The position numbers were made by a program, and so were the translations under genes. DNA of 64,000 nt, from NCBI RefSeq assembly GCF_004843725.1, contig NZ_CP039451.1:4098001-4162000 (forward strand). Direction: 5' to 3'. Positions 46,066-55,962 of the stretch are shown piece after piece. Source of the stretch: Psychroserpens sp. NJDZ02. GTDB lineage: Bacteria > Bacteroidota > Bacteroidia > Flavobacteriales > Flavobacteriaceae. Positions within the stretch are counted from its first letter, which is position 1. Each line of letters begins with the position of its first letter. The notes under the pieces were generated by a model that was given only the letters and a program-made list of their open reading frames with translations, did no database searches and was not told where the DNA came from.

Positions 46066-46634
46066 TGAAAAACTTGCTACACTACATTCAAACTAGATGT
46101 GAGATATCAACTTCTGATATCCATTTAATTAAGACGCATTTTATTAGTAAAAATGTACCTGCACAAACCAAACTATTAGAAGCAGGAAAAATTGAACGTT
46201 ATGTTTATTTTTTAAGTAAAGGTATTGTAAAAGGCTATCAGAATATAGACGGTAAAATAGTCGTACAGCATTTAGTACAAGCCCATGATTTTTTCACCTC
46301 TTTAGACAGTTTCATTAGCCAAACCCCTGCTGCTGATTATTACGAAACAATTACCGATTGTGAGCTTATAAAAATTTCTAAATTAGATTACGACTTACTA
46401 CAAACACAATCCTCCTTCTGGAATGATTTTATAAAAACGGTTACCAACGAGCATCTAAACTGTAAATTAGAACGCGTTAAAGATTTTCAGACATTAACAG
46501 CAAAAGCACGTTATTTAAAGTTTCTAAATCAGCAACCTCACCTAGCACTAAACGTTTCTGTAGATACCATAGCATCATTTTTAGGCATGGAACCGCAATC
46601 CTTAAGCCGTATTAGAAAACAAATCACTTTCTAA
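46065..46634 (+). CDS. Crp/Fnr-family transcriptional regulator
   Basis: 189 aa from ATG 46065. An upstream in-frame GTG at 46047 would add MLLLTL, which is encoded by the palindrome, so I reject it. The N-terminal cyclic-nucleotide-binding-like barrel runs from AQTKLLEAGKIERYVYFLSKGIVKGYQ to SLDSFISQTPAADYYETITDCELIKISK. The C-terminal HTH contains VDTIASFLGMEPQSLSRIRKQ. This is the Bacteroidota Crp type without the FeS cysteines of Fnr. The NAD-dependent epimerase gene 62 bp downstream is the likely target. Confidence 0.9.
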   Translation: MKNLLHYIQTRCEISTSDIHLIKTHFISKNVPAQTKLLEAGKIERYVYFLSKGIVKGYQNIDGKIVVQHLVQAHDFFTSLDSFISQTPAADYYETITDCELIKISKLDYDLLQTQSSFWNDFIKTVTNEHLNCKLERVKDFQTLTAKARYLKFLNQQPHLALNVSVDTIASFLGMEPQSLSRIRKQITF

Positions 46635-46696
46635 CAAATGTTATTTTTACACACTTAATTACCACAGACCTTTGCGCAAACAAAAACATATAAAAC

Positions 46697-47701
46697 ATGA
46701 GCAAAGAGATTTCATTAGTAACTGGAGGAAATGGTCATTTAGGTAATAATCTGATCCGTTTATTACTTTCTAAAAACCTAGAGGTAAGAACAACGGTTAG
46801 AGACCTCAATAACATGACGCCTTTTAAAGATTTAGATTGCGAAGTTGTACAAGCTGACCTATTAGATAAAACGTCTTTAAAAAAAGCGTTTGAAGGCGTT
46901 ACACATGTATATGCAGTCGCAGCAAATTTTAGCATGTGGGCCAAAAACCCTAAAGTTGAAATTTACGATAATAACATGCAAGGCACACAAAATGTATTTG
47001 ACATGGCTAAGACCTGTGGTATTAAAAACATAGTATACGTCAGCTCTGTCGCGTCTTTAGACTTTAGCTCCCTTCCTGCAAACGTCGATAATGGTTATAA
47101 TAAAGATCGCAGAAACTGGTATTATAATTCTAAAAATGACTCTGATAAATTAGCTTTAGAATTAGGTAAAAAGTATAGTATAAGAACGGTCTTAGTTTTA
47201 CCATCTGCAATGGTTGGAAATCAAGCGTACAAACTTAGCTATTCTAACAATTTAGTATATCAAATTTTAAATGGACAAATACCTATAGACACCAACGTCA
47301 CCTTAAACTGGGTAGATGTCAAAGATGTTGCTTTTGGTACTTATCAAGCCCTGTTAAAAGGCAAAAACAACACGCGCTATATTCTTTCAAATCCAACACA
47401 TACAACTTTACAAGACAGCGTAAAAATAGCGGCTAATCTATATCCCGAATTAAAATTAAAAACACCAAAAAAGGTACCTAAATGGGTATTATACACTGTA
47501 GCAGAATTGATGGAATTTAGTAGTAAAATCACAAATAAAGAACCGTTATTACAACGTCACTATCTAGACATGTTTTATGGCTTAAAACAAGATTATGACA
47601 TCTCCAATTCACAACAAGAATTAGGTTTCAATCCTAAACCGTCAAAACAAGTATTAGAAGAAGCGCTTAACTACCTAAAAAATGATTGGACGACCAATTA
47701 A
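46697..47701 (+). CDS. NAD(P)-dependent epimerase/dehydratase, extended SDR (DFR-like)
   Basis: 334 aa. Rossmann motif VTGGNGHLGNNLIRLL; NMQGTQNVFDMAKTCGIKNIVYVSS; the catalytic region has SVASLDFSS and the YNSKNDSDKLALELG block, where the Tyr-x3-Lys of SDRs appears as Y-N-S-K. VLPSAMVGN and WVDVKDVAFGTY follow. The pattern is nearest to dihydroflavonol-reductase-like proteins acting on carbonyl compounds. It follows the Crp/Fnr gene and precedes a strong terminator, so the two may form one regulon unit. Confidence 0.88.
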   Translation: MSKEISLVTGGNGHLGNNLIRLLLSKNLEVRTTVRDLNNMTPFKDLDCEVVQADLLDKTSLKKAFEGVTHVYAVAANFSMWAKNPKVEIYDNNMQGTQNVFDMAKTCGIKNIVYVSSVASLDFSSLPANVDNGYNKDRRNWYYNSKNDSDKLALELGKKYSIRTVLVLPSAMVGNQAYKLSYSNNLVYQILNGQIPIDTNVTLNWVDVKDVAFGTYQALLKGKNNTRYILSNPTHTTLQDSVKIAANLYPELKLKTPKKVPKWVLYTVAELMEFSSKITNKEPLLQRHYLDMFYGLKQDYDISNSQQELGFNPKPSKQVLEEALNYLKNDWTTN

Positions 47702-47755
47702 ACTAATGATTATTGACTTTTAGAATTTATTCTAAAATATAATGACATTACTATT

Positions 47756-47793
47756 AAAAATCCACTTTGTAATAGCAAGGTGGATTTTTTTGT
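47756..47793 (+). terminator. Terminator after the epimerase
   Basis: AAAAATCCACTTT-GTAATAGC-AAGGTGGATTTTTTT. It is closely related in sequence to the terminators at 45919 and 49033; the loop keeps AATAGC. Confidence 0.9.
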
Positions 47794-47894
47794 TTAAATT
47801 GAAAACCAACACTGTAAAACAGGTCCAATACTTCTGTTTATCAACAGTTATATTCCATAAAAAAAATACTAATTTGACACTAAATTAAAACAGA

Positions 47895-48998
47895 ATGAAC
47901 AAAAAATTTATCCCATCAGTAACAACACTCTTCACGCTTGGTCTTTTTCTCACGGTCAATAGTTGCAAAGAAGAGGCGAAACAACCTGTTATTACCCCAG
48001 TCGAAAAAGAAGTCACTCCCAAGACTGTTTACGCCAGTGATGTCATCCCCTTTTTTGAGCACTGGAAATTAATCCTAGGTGACGGCTCCAATGCTGGTAT
48101 TGCCACTAATTTTGAGAACAAAGACTTCTTTTACACTACAAACGATAGTGCTGGTGAATGGGTTGTTTTTAAAGCGCCCAATGGTGGAGATACACACGGT
48201 ACTTCAAATAATACTAGAACAGAATTAGCACAAATTAAAAAATGGTATCCTAAAACCGCTAATGATAAATTATCAGCCACACTTAAAGTAATGAATGTCT
48301 CTGCTACAGGTGATGCTCGTGTTGCTGCCTCTCATGCTGTCGTGGTAGGTCAAATCCACAGTGCTGACAAGCATGAAAACGAACCCTTAAAAATATTTTA
48401 CAAAAAGTATCCTGGTCAGACTAAAGGCTCTGTATTCTGGCATTACGAAATTAATACCGCAGGTGATGATAACTCTGGACGATGGGATTATTCTTCTGCT
48501 GTTTGGGGTAATGACTTTTCTGTCGTGGGTACCGAAGAAAACACGTATCCAGAAGAACCTAAAGACGGTATTGCGCTAGGCGAAGAGTTTAGTTATACCG
48601 TTGAAGTCAAAGAGGGAATCATGAACCTAACATTTACTAGTGAAGGACATGAGCCAAAAACATTTACTAAAAACTTAATCGCATCAGAATACACGACTAA
48701 AGCAGATATACCAGAGCAAACACAAAAATTATTTGTGCCAATTGGTCAAGATGGTGTAGAACGTCCAACAGCTTATACTGGCGAAGGTTGTTTCTTTAAG
48801 CTTGGTGCTTATAATCAAACCAACGGTAAATCCCCAGAAATTAATAAAAATTGGTGTTCTGGCGCAGAAACACATGGCGGTGATATTAAAAAGCAATATG
48901 CCGATGGTAATTACGCAGAAGTGTGGTTTAAAACAGGAAGTATCTCTGTAAGTGATGCTGCTGTCTCTAACGATGGGTATTTTGCTAAAAATGATTAA
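47895..48998 (+). CDS. Alginate lyase, polysaccharide lyase family 7, lipoprotein
   Basis: Cleaves alginate by beta-elimination outside the cytoplasm. Lipobox VNSCKEE with Cys24. PL7 landmarks: NNTRTELAQI (family R-T/S-E-L), HAVVVGQIHSAD (Q-I-H, with the catalytic His) and CFFKLGAYNQTNG (Y-F-K-x-G-x-Y-N-Q form, Tyr acid/base). 367 aa, single catalytic domain with no carbohydrate-binding module. It lies next to an exported GH9, but no SusC/SusD genes are in the window, so this is not a complete utilisation locus. Confidence 0.92.
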   Translation: MNKKFIPSVTTLFTLGLFLTVNSCKEEAKQPVITPVEKEVTPKTVYASDVIPFFEHWKLILGDGSNAGIATNFENKDFFYTTNDSAGEWVVFKAPNGGDTHGTSNNTRTELAQIKKWYPKTANDKLSATLKVMNVSATGDARVAASHAVVVGQIHSADKHENEPLKIFYKKYPGQTKGSVFWHYEINTAGDDNSGRWDYSSAVWGNDFSVVGTEENTYPEEPKDGIALGEEFSYTVEVKEGIMNLTFTSEGHEPKTFTKNLIASEYTTKADIPEQTQKLFVPIGQDGVERPTAYTGEGCFFKLGAYNQTNGKSPEINKNWCSGAETHGGDIKKQYADGNYAEVWFKTGSISVSDAAVSNDGYFAKND

Positions 48999-49032
48999 AA
49001 AATAAACGATTAACAAAAAACATCCCTATTTA

Positions 49033-49066
49033 AAAACCACTTTGCGAAAGCAAGGTGGTTTTTTTA
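49033..49066 (+). terminator. Terminator after the alginate lyase
   Basis: AAAAACCACTTTGC-GAAA-GCAAGGTGGTTTTTTT. Third near-identical terminator in 3.2 kb; here with a GAAA tetraloop. Confidence 0.9.
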
Positions 49067-49181
49067 TTGAATTGACACTATAATTTTCTCTAATATTAAA
49101 CTAACTTAGTAACCTTTATACTTGATTCATTAATAGGAAGAATCATACCTACTATATAATAGCCCTATTCAAAATAAAATC

Positions 49182-51662
49182 ATGAAAAAACAACTATTAC
49201 TAACATTCGTATTACTTCAGTCTTTAATTGGTGTATCACAAGTTATTTATAGCGATCAATTTAATGAAGGAATCAATAACTGCTCCTCCTCTTCCTCGTT
49301 ATCATCTTCAATTAATAACGATAATCTACAAATAGTAGGAGACGGTACTGCTAATGATTGGGCTAGCTTAGGCTATTCGTTTCATAACTCTGGAAGCAGT
49401 ACAATTATAAATGCGGCCTCAAATCCAAAATTATATATCAAAATTAAAGCTGAAAACAATCCGCAGGTTAGAATAGATTTAAAAGACACCAATGGCTATG
49501 TAACAAGCCTAACCCCTTCTGCAATTACAACAAATGCCAATTATCAAATCATTGAGATTGATTACAATGCCAAACTTGAAGATGGCGGATATGGTAGTTC
49601 TTGTGCTTCCGCTCCATGCGCTGTTGATGCTTCACAATTATCAGGAATTGTACTTTATTTCAATCCAGGTACAGGACAATACAATGGAACCGTAGCTATA
49701 GAATGGTTATCTATTGGAGAACCATTGGAGCAAATAACCGATTATGATGTTAGATACAATCAGTTGGGCTATTTTGTAGGGAGAAACAAAATTATTAATA
49801 TCGCCTCTTTAAACAATTTTTCACCTAAAAACTTTACTATATTAAATGATAATAACGTAATTGTTTTGAGTGGTGTTACAAACACACCAGACTACTGGGA
49901 TGATTCGGGTGAATATATAGCAAAGGTAGATCTCACATCAATGGATACCCCAGGGACTTACACCTTCCAAACAGATGAGATAGAGGTTTTATTTAATATA
50001 GGAGTAGATATCTATGAATCCATATCTGAAGCATCTTTGAAGTATTTCTATTATAACAGAGCTTCCACATCAATATCATCTACTTATGGAGGTGAATATG
50101 CTAGAAACATAGGACATGAAGATACTCAAATCTATGTTCATAGTTCCGCTGCTTCTCCAACACGACCTACAGGAACAATAATCTCTTCTCCAAAAGGATG
50201 GTATGATGCAGGTGACTACAACAAATACATTGTTAATAGTGGTGTTTCTACTTACACCCTTTTAGCTGCATTTGAACATTATGAGTCCTATTATACATCA
50301 AAAGCATTCAATATTCCTGAAACAGGTAATAACTTACCAGATATATTAGATGAAATTAAATGGAATTTAGACTGGATGTTAACCATGCAAGAACCTTCAG
50401 ATGGTGGTGTTTACCATAAACTTACGACTTTAAATTTTTCTGGTACTCAAATGCCTGAAGATTCAAATTCAGATAGATATGTAGTACAAAAAAGTACGGC
50501 TGCCACATTAAATTTTGCTGCCGTAATGGCTATGGCTTCAAGAATCTATTCAAATTTTGACACAGAAATACCAGGCTATAGTGCAACGTTGTTAAATGCT
50601 GCGCAGGAAGCCTACACTTGGGCTATAGCAAACCCAAACATTCTGTTTTCTAACCCTGATGATGTTTCTACAGGAGAATATGGAGATTACGATATTAGTG
50701 ACGAGTTTCAATGGGCAGCTGTGGAGTTATTTATCACAACTAGTGATGTACAATACAAAAATGACATCAATTTAAGCACCATAGGTAATGGTTATCCAAG
50801 TTGGCAATATGCAGATCCTTCAGCCTTAATTTCAATAATGTTTCATGAAGCATTGTTGTCTCCAGACATTGATACAAACACAGCTAGTAACTTATTATTA
50901 AGCTTTGCTGATGATTTAAAAACAACAGTTGAATCTTCTGTAATGAATACTACTATGGGACACTATAATTGGGATTATACTTGGGGTAGTAACAGTACTG
51001 CTGCCAATCAAGTTTTAATTCTAATTAGAGGATACGAAATAACCAATGACCAATCTTACTTAGATGCTGCCTACACAGCGATGGATTATTTATTAGGCAG
51101 AAATGGAACAGGTTATTGCTATGTTACTGGTTTTGGAGAAAAGTCAACATCGGATCCTCATCACAGAATTTCTGAAGCCGATGGAATCATCAATCCAATA
51201 CCTGGTATGTTAGCTGGGGGACCTCATACAGGCCAACAAGATGCCTCGGGCTGTAGCGAAGCTTACCCAAGTAACTTCAATGCCGCTTCATATTTAGACA
51301 ACTCGTGTTCTTATGCCTCTAATGAAGTAGCTATAAACTGGAATGCCCCCTTAGCTTACACCCTTAATGCATTACAATATTATCAAAATAAAAACGACAA
51401 CACTTTAAGTACTACTGGGTTTAATAACCAAAAAGAAACCATCCGTATGTATCCAAATCCTACCAATAATGGGATTATAAGTTTCAGTACAAATGAAGCT
51501 GTTAATTACATTAAAGTTTTTGACCTAAACGGAAAACAAATTATTACAATTAACGCCATAACAAACAACACTATTGATCTAGGTAATATTAAACAAGGTT
51601 TATACTTTATAAACTTTTATACTTCCGAAGGTGTTTTTTATAAAAAATTAATAAAAAACTAA
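49182..51662 (+). CDS. Glycoside hydrolase family 9 endoglucanase with T9SS sorting tail
   Basis: 826 aa, exported. Signal peptide to about residue 19, then a CBM-like beta domain (about 20-185), and a CelD-type Ig-like domain starting YDVRYNQLGYF (about 187-275). The GH9 catalytic domain has KGWYDAGDYNKYIVNSG (catalytic Asp pair), GFGEKSTSDPHHRISEAD (first GH9 signature) and SNEVAINWNAPLAY (second signature with the acid Glu). The last 80 residues, IRMYPNPTNNGIISFS to GLYFINFYTSEGVFYKKLIKN, are a type A C-terminal domain for type IX secretion. Acts on beta-1,4-glucans such as cellulose; mixed-linkage glucan is also possible. Confidence 0.93.
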   Translation: MKKQLLLTFVLLQSLIGVSQVIYSDQFNEGINNCSSSSSLSSSINNDNLQIVGDGTANDWASLGYSFHNSGSSTIINAASNPKLYIKIKAENNPQVRIDLKDTNGYVTSLTPSAITTNANYQIIEIDYNAKLEDGGYGSSCASAPCAVDASQLSGIVLYFNPGTGQYNGTVAIEWLSIGEPLEQITDYDVRYNQLGYFVGRNKIINIASLNNFSPKNFTILNDNNVIVLSGVTNTPDYWDDSGEYIAKVDLTSMDTPGTYTFQTDEIEVLFNIGVDIYESISEASLKYFYYNRASTSISSTYGGEYARNIGHEDTQIYVHSSAASPTRPTGTIISSPKGWYDAGDYNKYIVNSGVSTYTLLAAFEHYESYYTSKAFNIPETGNNLPDILDEIKWNLDWMLTMQEPSDGGVYHKLTTLNFSGTQMPEDSNSDRYVVQKSTAATLNFAAVMAMASRIYSNFDTEIPGYSATLLNAAQEAYTWAIANPNILFSNPDDVSTGEYGDYDISDEFQWAAVELFITTSDVQYKNDINLSTIGNGYPSWQYADPSALISIMFHEALLSPDIDTNTASNLLLSFADDLKTTVESSVMNTTMGHYNWDYTWGSNSTAANQVLILIRGYEITNDQSYLDAAYTAMDYLLGRNGTGYCYVTGFGEKSTSDPHHRISEADGIINPIPGMLAGGPHTGQQDASGCSEAYPSNFNAASYLDNSCSYASNEVAINWNAPLAYTLNALQYYQNKNDNTLSTTGFNNQKETIRMYPNPTNNGIISFSTNEAVNYIKVFDLNGKQIITINAITNNTIDLGNIKQGLYFINFYTSEGVFYKKLIKN

Positions 51663-51761
51663 ATTTTCACCAATCGTCTTTTAACCCACCTAATAATTAT
51701 AGTTTGATTTAATCAGCTTAAAAACTATCAAAAATATAATTTAGCACATCTTAATAAAATA

Positions 51762-51788
51762 AAAAAAACCGCCATTAAGGCGGTTTTT
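51762..51788. terminator. Bidirectional terminator between GH9 and SDR genes
   Basis: AAAAAACCGCC-ATTAA-GGCGGTTTTT, a GC-rich 6-7 bp core with A and T runs on both sides, between convergent genes. Confidence 0.88.
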
Positions 51789-51815
51789 AATCTCTGTAAA
51801 ACGGGTTAAACTAAC

Positions 51816-52655
51816 CTATTCAAAATCACAATCTTTACCTAAGCTCTCAAACTTAGCTAACTCTTCGATTAAACCGTTATTTACTTTATCAAAAACTTCG
51901 TAAGCAATTTTACCTAAAGGTAAATGTACTGGAGCTTCTTCTAATTGCGCTAATTTGTATATAGCCTGTGCAGCTTTTTCAGGATTTCCTGGTTGGTTTC
52001 CGCTTAAAGCTTGTAAACCTCTTATACGTTCTCCTACAGTACTTTCGTAATCTTCAATCTCTGTATTATCGTAAGCTGCAGAACTACCCGCCCATTCTGT
52101 TCTAAATGGTCCTGGTTCTACATTAGTTACTTTAATGTTTAATGGTTTTAATTCAGCTGCTAAAGCTTCACCAATACCTTCTAAAGCAAATTTAGAACCA
52201 TTGTAGATTCCTAAACCTTGAGATCCAATACGACCTGCAATAGATGTAATATTTATAATATGTCCAGAACGTTGTTTACGCATTTCAGGTAATACCGCTC
52301 TGATGGTCGTCAAAACACCAAAAACGTTAACTTCAAATTGTCTTCTTACTTCTTCGTCAGAAATTTCTTCGACACTCCCCATAATACCATAACCAGCATT
52401 ATTTACAACGACATCGATTTTTCCAAATTTATCAAAAACAGTTTTGATACCTTCGATAATCATTTCTGTAGAAGCAACATCTATAAGTACTCCAAAAGAA
52501 TTCCCTGGGTTTTCATTGTTAAATGCTTCTACTTGGTCTTGTTTTCTAAAAGTCCCTACCACGATTTGTCCTTGTGATAATACTTCTTTAGCTAACTGTT
52601 TACCTAATCCTGATGATACACCAGTAATAAACCATACTTTTTTGTCTTTACTCAT
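51816..52655 (-). CDS. Classical SDR-family oxidoreductase
   Basis: 279 aa. Cofactor motif ITGVSSGLGKQLA (TGxxxGxG); NNAGYGIMG; INITSIAGRIGSQGLGIYNGSKFALEG with catalytic Ser and YxxxK; PGPFRTEWAG. FRKQDQV after the second strand suggests NADP(H) preference, because an Arg follows the strand. It reduces or oxidises an unknown carbonyl or alcohol. Monocistronic, with a shared terminator downstream. Confidence 0.92.
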   Translation of the reverse strand: MSKDKKVWFITGVSSGLGKQLAKEVLSQGQIVVGTFRKQDQVEAFNNENPGNSFGVLIDVASTEMIIEGIKTVFDKFGKIDVVVNNAGYGIMGSVEEISDEEVRRQFEVNVFGVLTTIRAVLPEMRKQRSGHIINITSIAGRIGSQGLGIYNGSKFALEGIGEALAAELKPLNIKVTNVEPGPFRTEWAGSSAAYDNTEIEDYESTVGERIRGLQALSGNQPGNPEKAAQAIYKLAQLEEAPVHLPLGKIAYEVFDKVNNGLIEELAKFESLGKDCDFE

Positions 52656-52928
52656 TTTTTGTTATATTGAAATGTTTTGTAAGTAATTGAAATGTTTTTT
52701 TGCAAAATTACTAAAATTTTACTATCCCTTTGGTCTTAAAAGTACTATAATGATGTTAAATCTATGTAAAATGATAGGTTTAGTTTATTTTATACTTTTC
52801 AAATGTAATAGACAGTAAAACTATTGTTTTAAATGAAGCTTGATATTACCAGATTTTTCAACTATTTTCGTTTCACTTGCACTATAATTTATTAAAATAT
52901 AATCATATTTGCTAAAGACGGTAACCAA

Positions 52929-53309
52929 ATGAACATAGATAATAGCAAACCCCAAATTGAGAAACAGAAACAATCAACATCAGAATTAGTATCTGCGACC
53001 AAATCAGAGTCGGATAACAATCTGCAGAAACCAACTAAACGTATCAGGAAACCTGCTACTGAAGCCCAATTAAGTAATCCGTTTCACGGGGTAAAATTAG
53101 TGCAAGTATTAGAGCGTCTAGTAGCACATTATGGTTGGGATTATCTTGGGGAGCAGGTTAACATTAGATGTTTTATATATAATCCTACCATGAAATCAAG
53201 TCTTGGTTTTTTAAGAAAAACCACTTGGGCGAGAGAGCATGTAGAGGACCTATATTTAGATATGTTAGATAAAAAAAAAGCAGAAGAAAAAACTAAGCCT
53301 AAAATGTAG
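52929..53309 (+). CDS. VF530-family DNA-binding protein (DUF2132)
   Basis: The C-terminal 70 residues match the VF530 fold: NPFHGVKLVQVLERLVAHYGWDYLGEQVNIRCFIYNPTMKSSLGFLRKTTWARE, an HTH-like fold known from a structural-genomics target. The N-terminal 50 residues are a Ser/Lys/Gln-rich, probably disordered tail with basic KRIRKPATEAQ before the domain; typical family members lack such a tail. Cytoplasmic. Role unknown. Confidence 0.88.
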   Translation: MNIDNSKPQIEKQKQSTSELVSATKSESDNNLQKPTKRIRKPATEAQLSNPFHGVKLVQVLERLVAHYGWDYLGEQVNIRCFIYNPTMKSSLGFLRKTTWAREHVEDLYLDMLDKKKAEEKTKPKM

Positions 53310-53512
53310 TCGTATTTAGCAGCTACTTTGCACCTTTTTATTTTCTTGTTTTCTTATTATCGCTTAACCTTTACTTTATTAAAATAATACTATTCTAAAA
53401 CAATTACAGATTATAGCCATTAGCCTAGAGAAATATAAGGAGGTTAAAGATTATAATGTCATTACTATTATTGCAGCTTAACATTGCGACACCAAAATAC
53501 CCTCCTATTTAT

Positions 53513-54139
53513 ATGAAAATTATAAAACTAATAAAAATGTTGTTATTTACACTAATAACAATGATTAACATGTATTCCGCTCTTGCTCAAGATCAAAATA
53601 TGACTAAAACCATAGACTCCCTTAAAGCCTTAGGCAAAACGACTTTAATACAAAAAGCGATTACTATTCTTGATACTAAATACCCAGAATTACAAATAGA
53701 ATCTAAAGATTATAAAATTACCGCTTGGTCAAACAGTAAGGACATCTTAATTAATTTTCAAAGCCTAATACAATTTTCGCCTTTAGGTAATGAAACCACT
53801 TTTGATTACAATCTTATTGTTAATTTAATAACTAACGACGTCAATAATTTTGATCTCTTTGGCACTGACCGCTTCTATGTGCCAACAACAAAAGAACGTA
53901 AAACTATAAACAAAGTAAAAGAATTGGTCGACTTCCAATCTGACTTTATCAACGAAGTAAAAGAAACTGAAAAGACCTATCGCATATACAGTAGCAACGA
54001 CTCCTATTTTTATAGCTACGAGATAGACAAAATAACTGGAGAGAAATTATTAGACACAGAGATACAGGGCAATTGGGAACCTGATCCTGACCTGGACGAC
54101 CATAAATCAAATCCTGATCCATTATTAGAAATGGACTAA
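53513..54139 (+). CDS. Exported hypothetical protein
   Basis: I start at 53513 (MKIIKLIKMLLFTLITMINMYSALAQ), a good Sec signal; the frame is open to 53456, where the extra residues are not signal-like. 208 aa. The mature part contains VNLITNDVNNFDLFGTDRFYVPTTKERKTI and ends in Asp/Pro-rich DPDLDDHKSNPDPLLEMD. YSYEIDKITGEKLLD near the C-terminus resembles the ITGEELL element of the array-end proteins, so a distant link to those is possible. Not otherwise recognised. Confidence 0.65.
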   Translation: MKIIKLIKMLLFTLITMINMYSALAQDQNMTKTIDSLKALGKTTLIQKAITILDTKYPELQIESKDYKITAWSNSKDILINFQSLIQFSPLGNETTFDYNLIVNLITNDVNNFDLFGTDRFYVPTTKERKTINKVKELVDFQSDFINEVKETEKTYRIYSSNDSYFYSYEIDKITGEKLLDTEIQGNWEPDPDLDDHKSNPDPLLEMD

Positions 54140-54251
54140 AAGCACTCCATTTGTAGTCAATTACAAAAAAGTAAGCAACTTTTATCCCTTTACTATTTTT
54201 ACATTTAACGTTGGCGCTAATTAACATGTGACCACCTAAAACACATTACTG

Positions 54252-55214
54252 ATGAAATATAAAATACAAGTACTATTAATTTCACTATTATATATTCCAT
54301 GTATATACAGTCAAAACCCTTGTTTTGATGAAGAAACAATTAAAGTTTATAAAGAATCAAAAAAAGAAGACCATAAAGAATCTTTAGAATGGCTTTTTAA
54401 AGCCTCAAAAGTTAATCACGGTCATGCAATCCATCAACTAGGCCTGTATTATGTTCAAGGCAGTAATCTTGACTACAAAAAGGCATATGCCTATTTTGAG
54501 AAATCGGCATATCTTGGTATTCATAATTCTATGAGAAGTTTAGGTATTATGAATGAAGATGGTGAAGGTAGAGAAATTGATTTTGTTAAGGCTTATGCTT
54601 GGTATCGACTTGCTGGAGATTTTATACCAACACATTGGGATGAATGGTATATGCCAAGATCAAAAATAAGAATGTTTAAAAGTATGGCTCCAAAATTGGC
54701 AAATAAAATGACCGAAAAAGAAATCAGATCTGGAGACAAACTTTATAATAAAATCAAATCTAAAATTAATTGTAACTTTAATTCGTGGTTAGAAGAATCT
54801 GATTATTTTATTGAGAAAAAAAAACCTGAACAAGATATAAAAATACCTAATAGTCAATTACAAGAAATAATTGAACTAGCGTTAAACCTACCTGAATTAC
54901 AGATGTATTATCATATTGATCAGGCACCTAAAAGACTACCTCTAAAAATTAAAGAGTTTGATAAGATTAATGAAAAAAACTTAAAGGGAATTAAAATGTT
55001 TGGAAAAAACATTCTCTTTTTAAAAGACAGAGAAATAAAAGAAAAAAGAATATCCGATTACATTACCGTGAGTAAATGGACTTATTCCAAAAACAAATTA
55101 AACCTTATATTAAAATATCCGATTGAAGGTATTATAATAATTTACAATTTAGAACGAAAAGATTTAGAATGGACCATTGTTTCTTCACAAATAAGAGAGT
55201 CGAAGTCTCAGTAA
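54252..55214 (+). CDS. Exported Sel1-repeat protein
   Basis: 320 aa, signal peptide to about residue 20 (LLYIPCIYSQ). Two or three Sel1-like helical repeats: EDHKESLEWLFKASKVNHGHAIHQLGLYYVQGSNLDYKKAYAYFEKSAYLG and HNSMRSLGIMNEDGEGREIDFVKAYAWYRLAGD. The remaining 200 residues are not recognised. Sel1 proteins serve as adaptors. It follows the 53513 gene on the same strand after a 112-bp gap. Confidence 0.8.
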   Translation: MKYKIQVLLISLLYIPCIYSQNPCFDEETIKVYKESKKEDHKESLEWLFKASKVNHGHAIHQLGLYYVQGSNLDYKKAYAYFEKSAYLGIHNSMRSLGIMNEDGEGREIDFVKAYAWYRLAGDFIPTHWDEWYMPRSKIRMFKSMAPKLANKMTEKEIRSGDKLYNKIKSKINCNFNSWLEESDYFIEKKKPEQDIKIPNSQLQEIIELALNLPELQMYYHIDQAPKRLPLKIKEFDKINEKNLKGIKMFGKNILFLKDREIKEKRISDYITVSKWTYSKNKLNLILKYPIEGIIIIYNLERKDLEWTIVSSQIRESKSQ

Positions 55215-55413
55215 ATAAAAAAACTATTTCAACTTCCTGTAAAATTAGTTGCTGTTTTTAGTTAATTTGTTAAAGTCCTCTTAGAGTTTCTAGCTGTCAT
55301 TTACTTACTACACTAAAACAAGTAACCAATTTCACACCAAATATTGGGTGTTATTAAAAAAAATCACTTCTTTTAAATAAATAAATTGAAAGAACTTTAT
55401 AATTTTAAATACA

Positions 55414-55962
55414 ATGAAAAATATAATTTTATATCAAAAAAAAAGCATTAATATTCACGCTTCTTTCATTTTATTAGCTTTCATGGTTTTTCCCTTTCTT
55501 GGTCTAAATTTACTTATAGAAAAATCAAGTTATTCGAATACTTTTTTGAGAAGTGATATTACTTTTTACATCTCTAATTCTATACTTATTATTTTGACAT
55601 TAGCTTTAATTATAAAAATATATTTAATTAAAATACCTATTCTCATTGTAGGTGAAAACGATTTCAAGGTCTCACAATTTGTTTCATTTATTAGTAGATA
55701 TATAACGATTGGTAATTTATTTAAACTTTTAAGAAACAATTTGAGGTACAGAAAAATAGAATACACTGATATTATAATATTTGAAAAAATAAATAAATCT
55801 GGCGATGACATCATACAAGTCAAGTATACAACAAGGCACAAAATTGAAAGTTTTGATACAGGATTAAGTTTACTGAATAAATCTAGTATTGCAACATTCA
55901 AAAAAACTTTAAAAATAAAACAGACTGAATTAGAAAAGAATTTTAAGATTTATAATTTTTAA
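55414..55962 (+). CDS. Small membrane protein with two helices
   Basis: 182 aa. Two membrane helices at about residues 14-33 and 47-68, then a soluble part of about 110 residues rich in Ile and Lys. That layout (two close helices followed by a beta/alpha soluble domain with YRKIEYTDIIIFEKI) resembles the bPH-like or STM3941-type membrane proteins of Bacteroidota, often near toxin/immunity genes. The assignment is tentative. No neighbour suggests a function. Confidence 0.6.
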   Translation: MKNIILYQKKSINIHASFILLAFMVFPFLGLNLLIEKSSYSNTFLRSDITFYISNSILIILTLALIIKIYLIKIPILIVGENDFKVSQFVSFISRYITIGNLFKLLRNNLRYRKIEYTDIIIFEKINKSGDDIIQVKYTTRHKIESFDTGLSLLNKSSIATFKKTLKIKQTELEKNFKIYNF

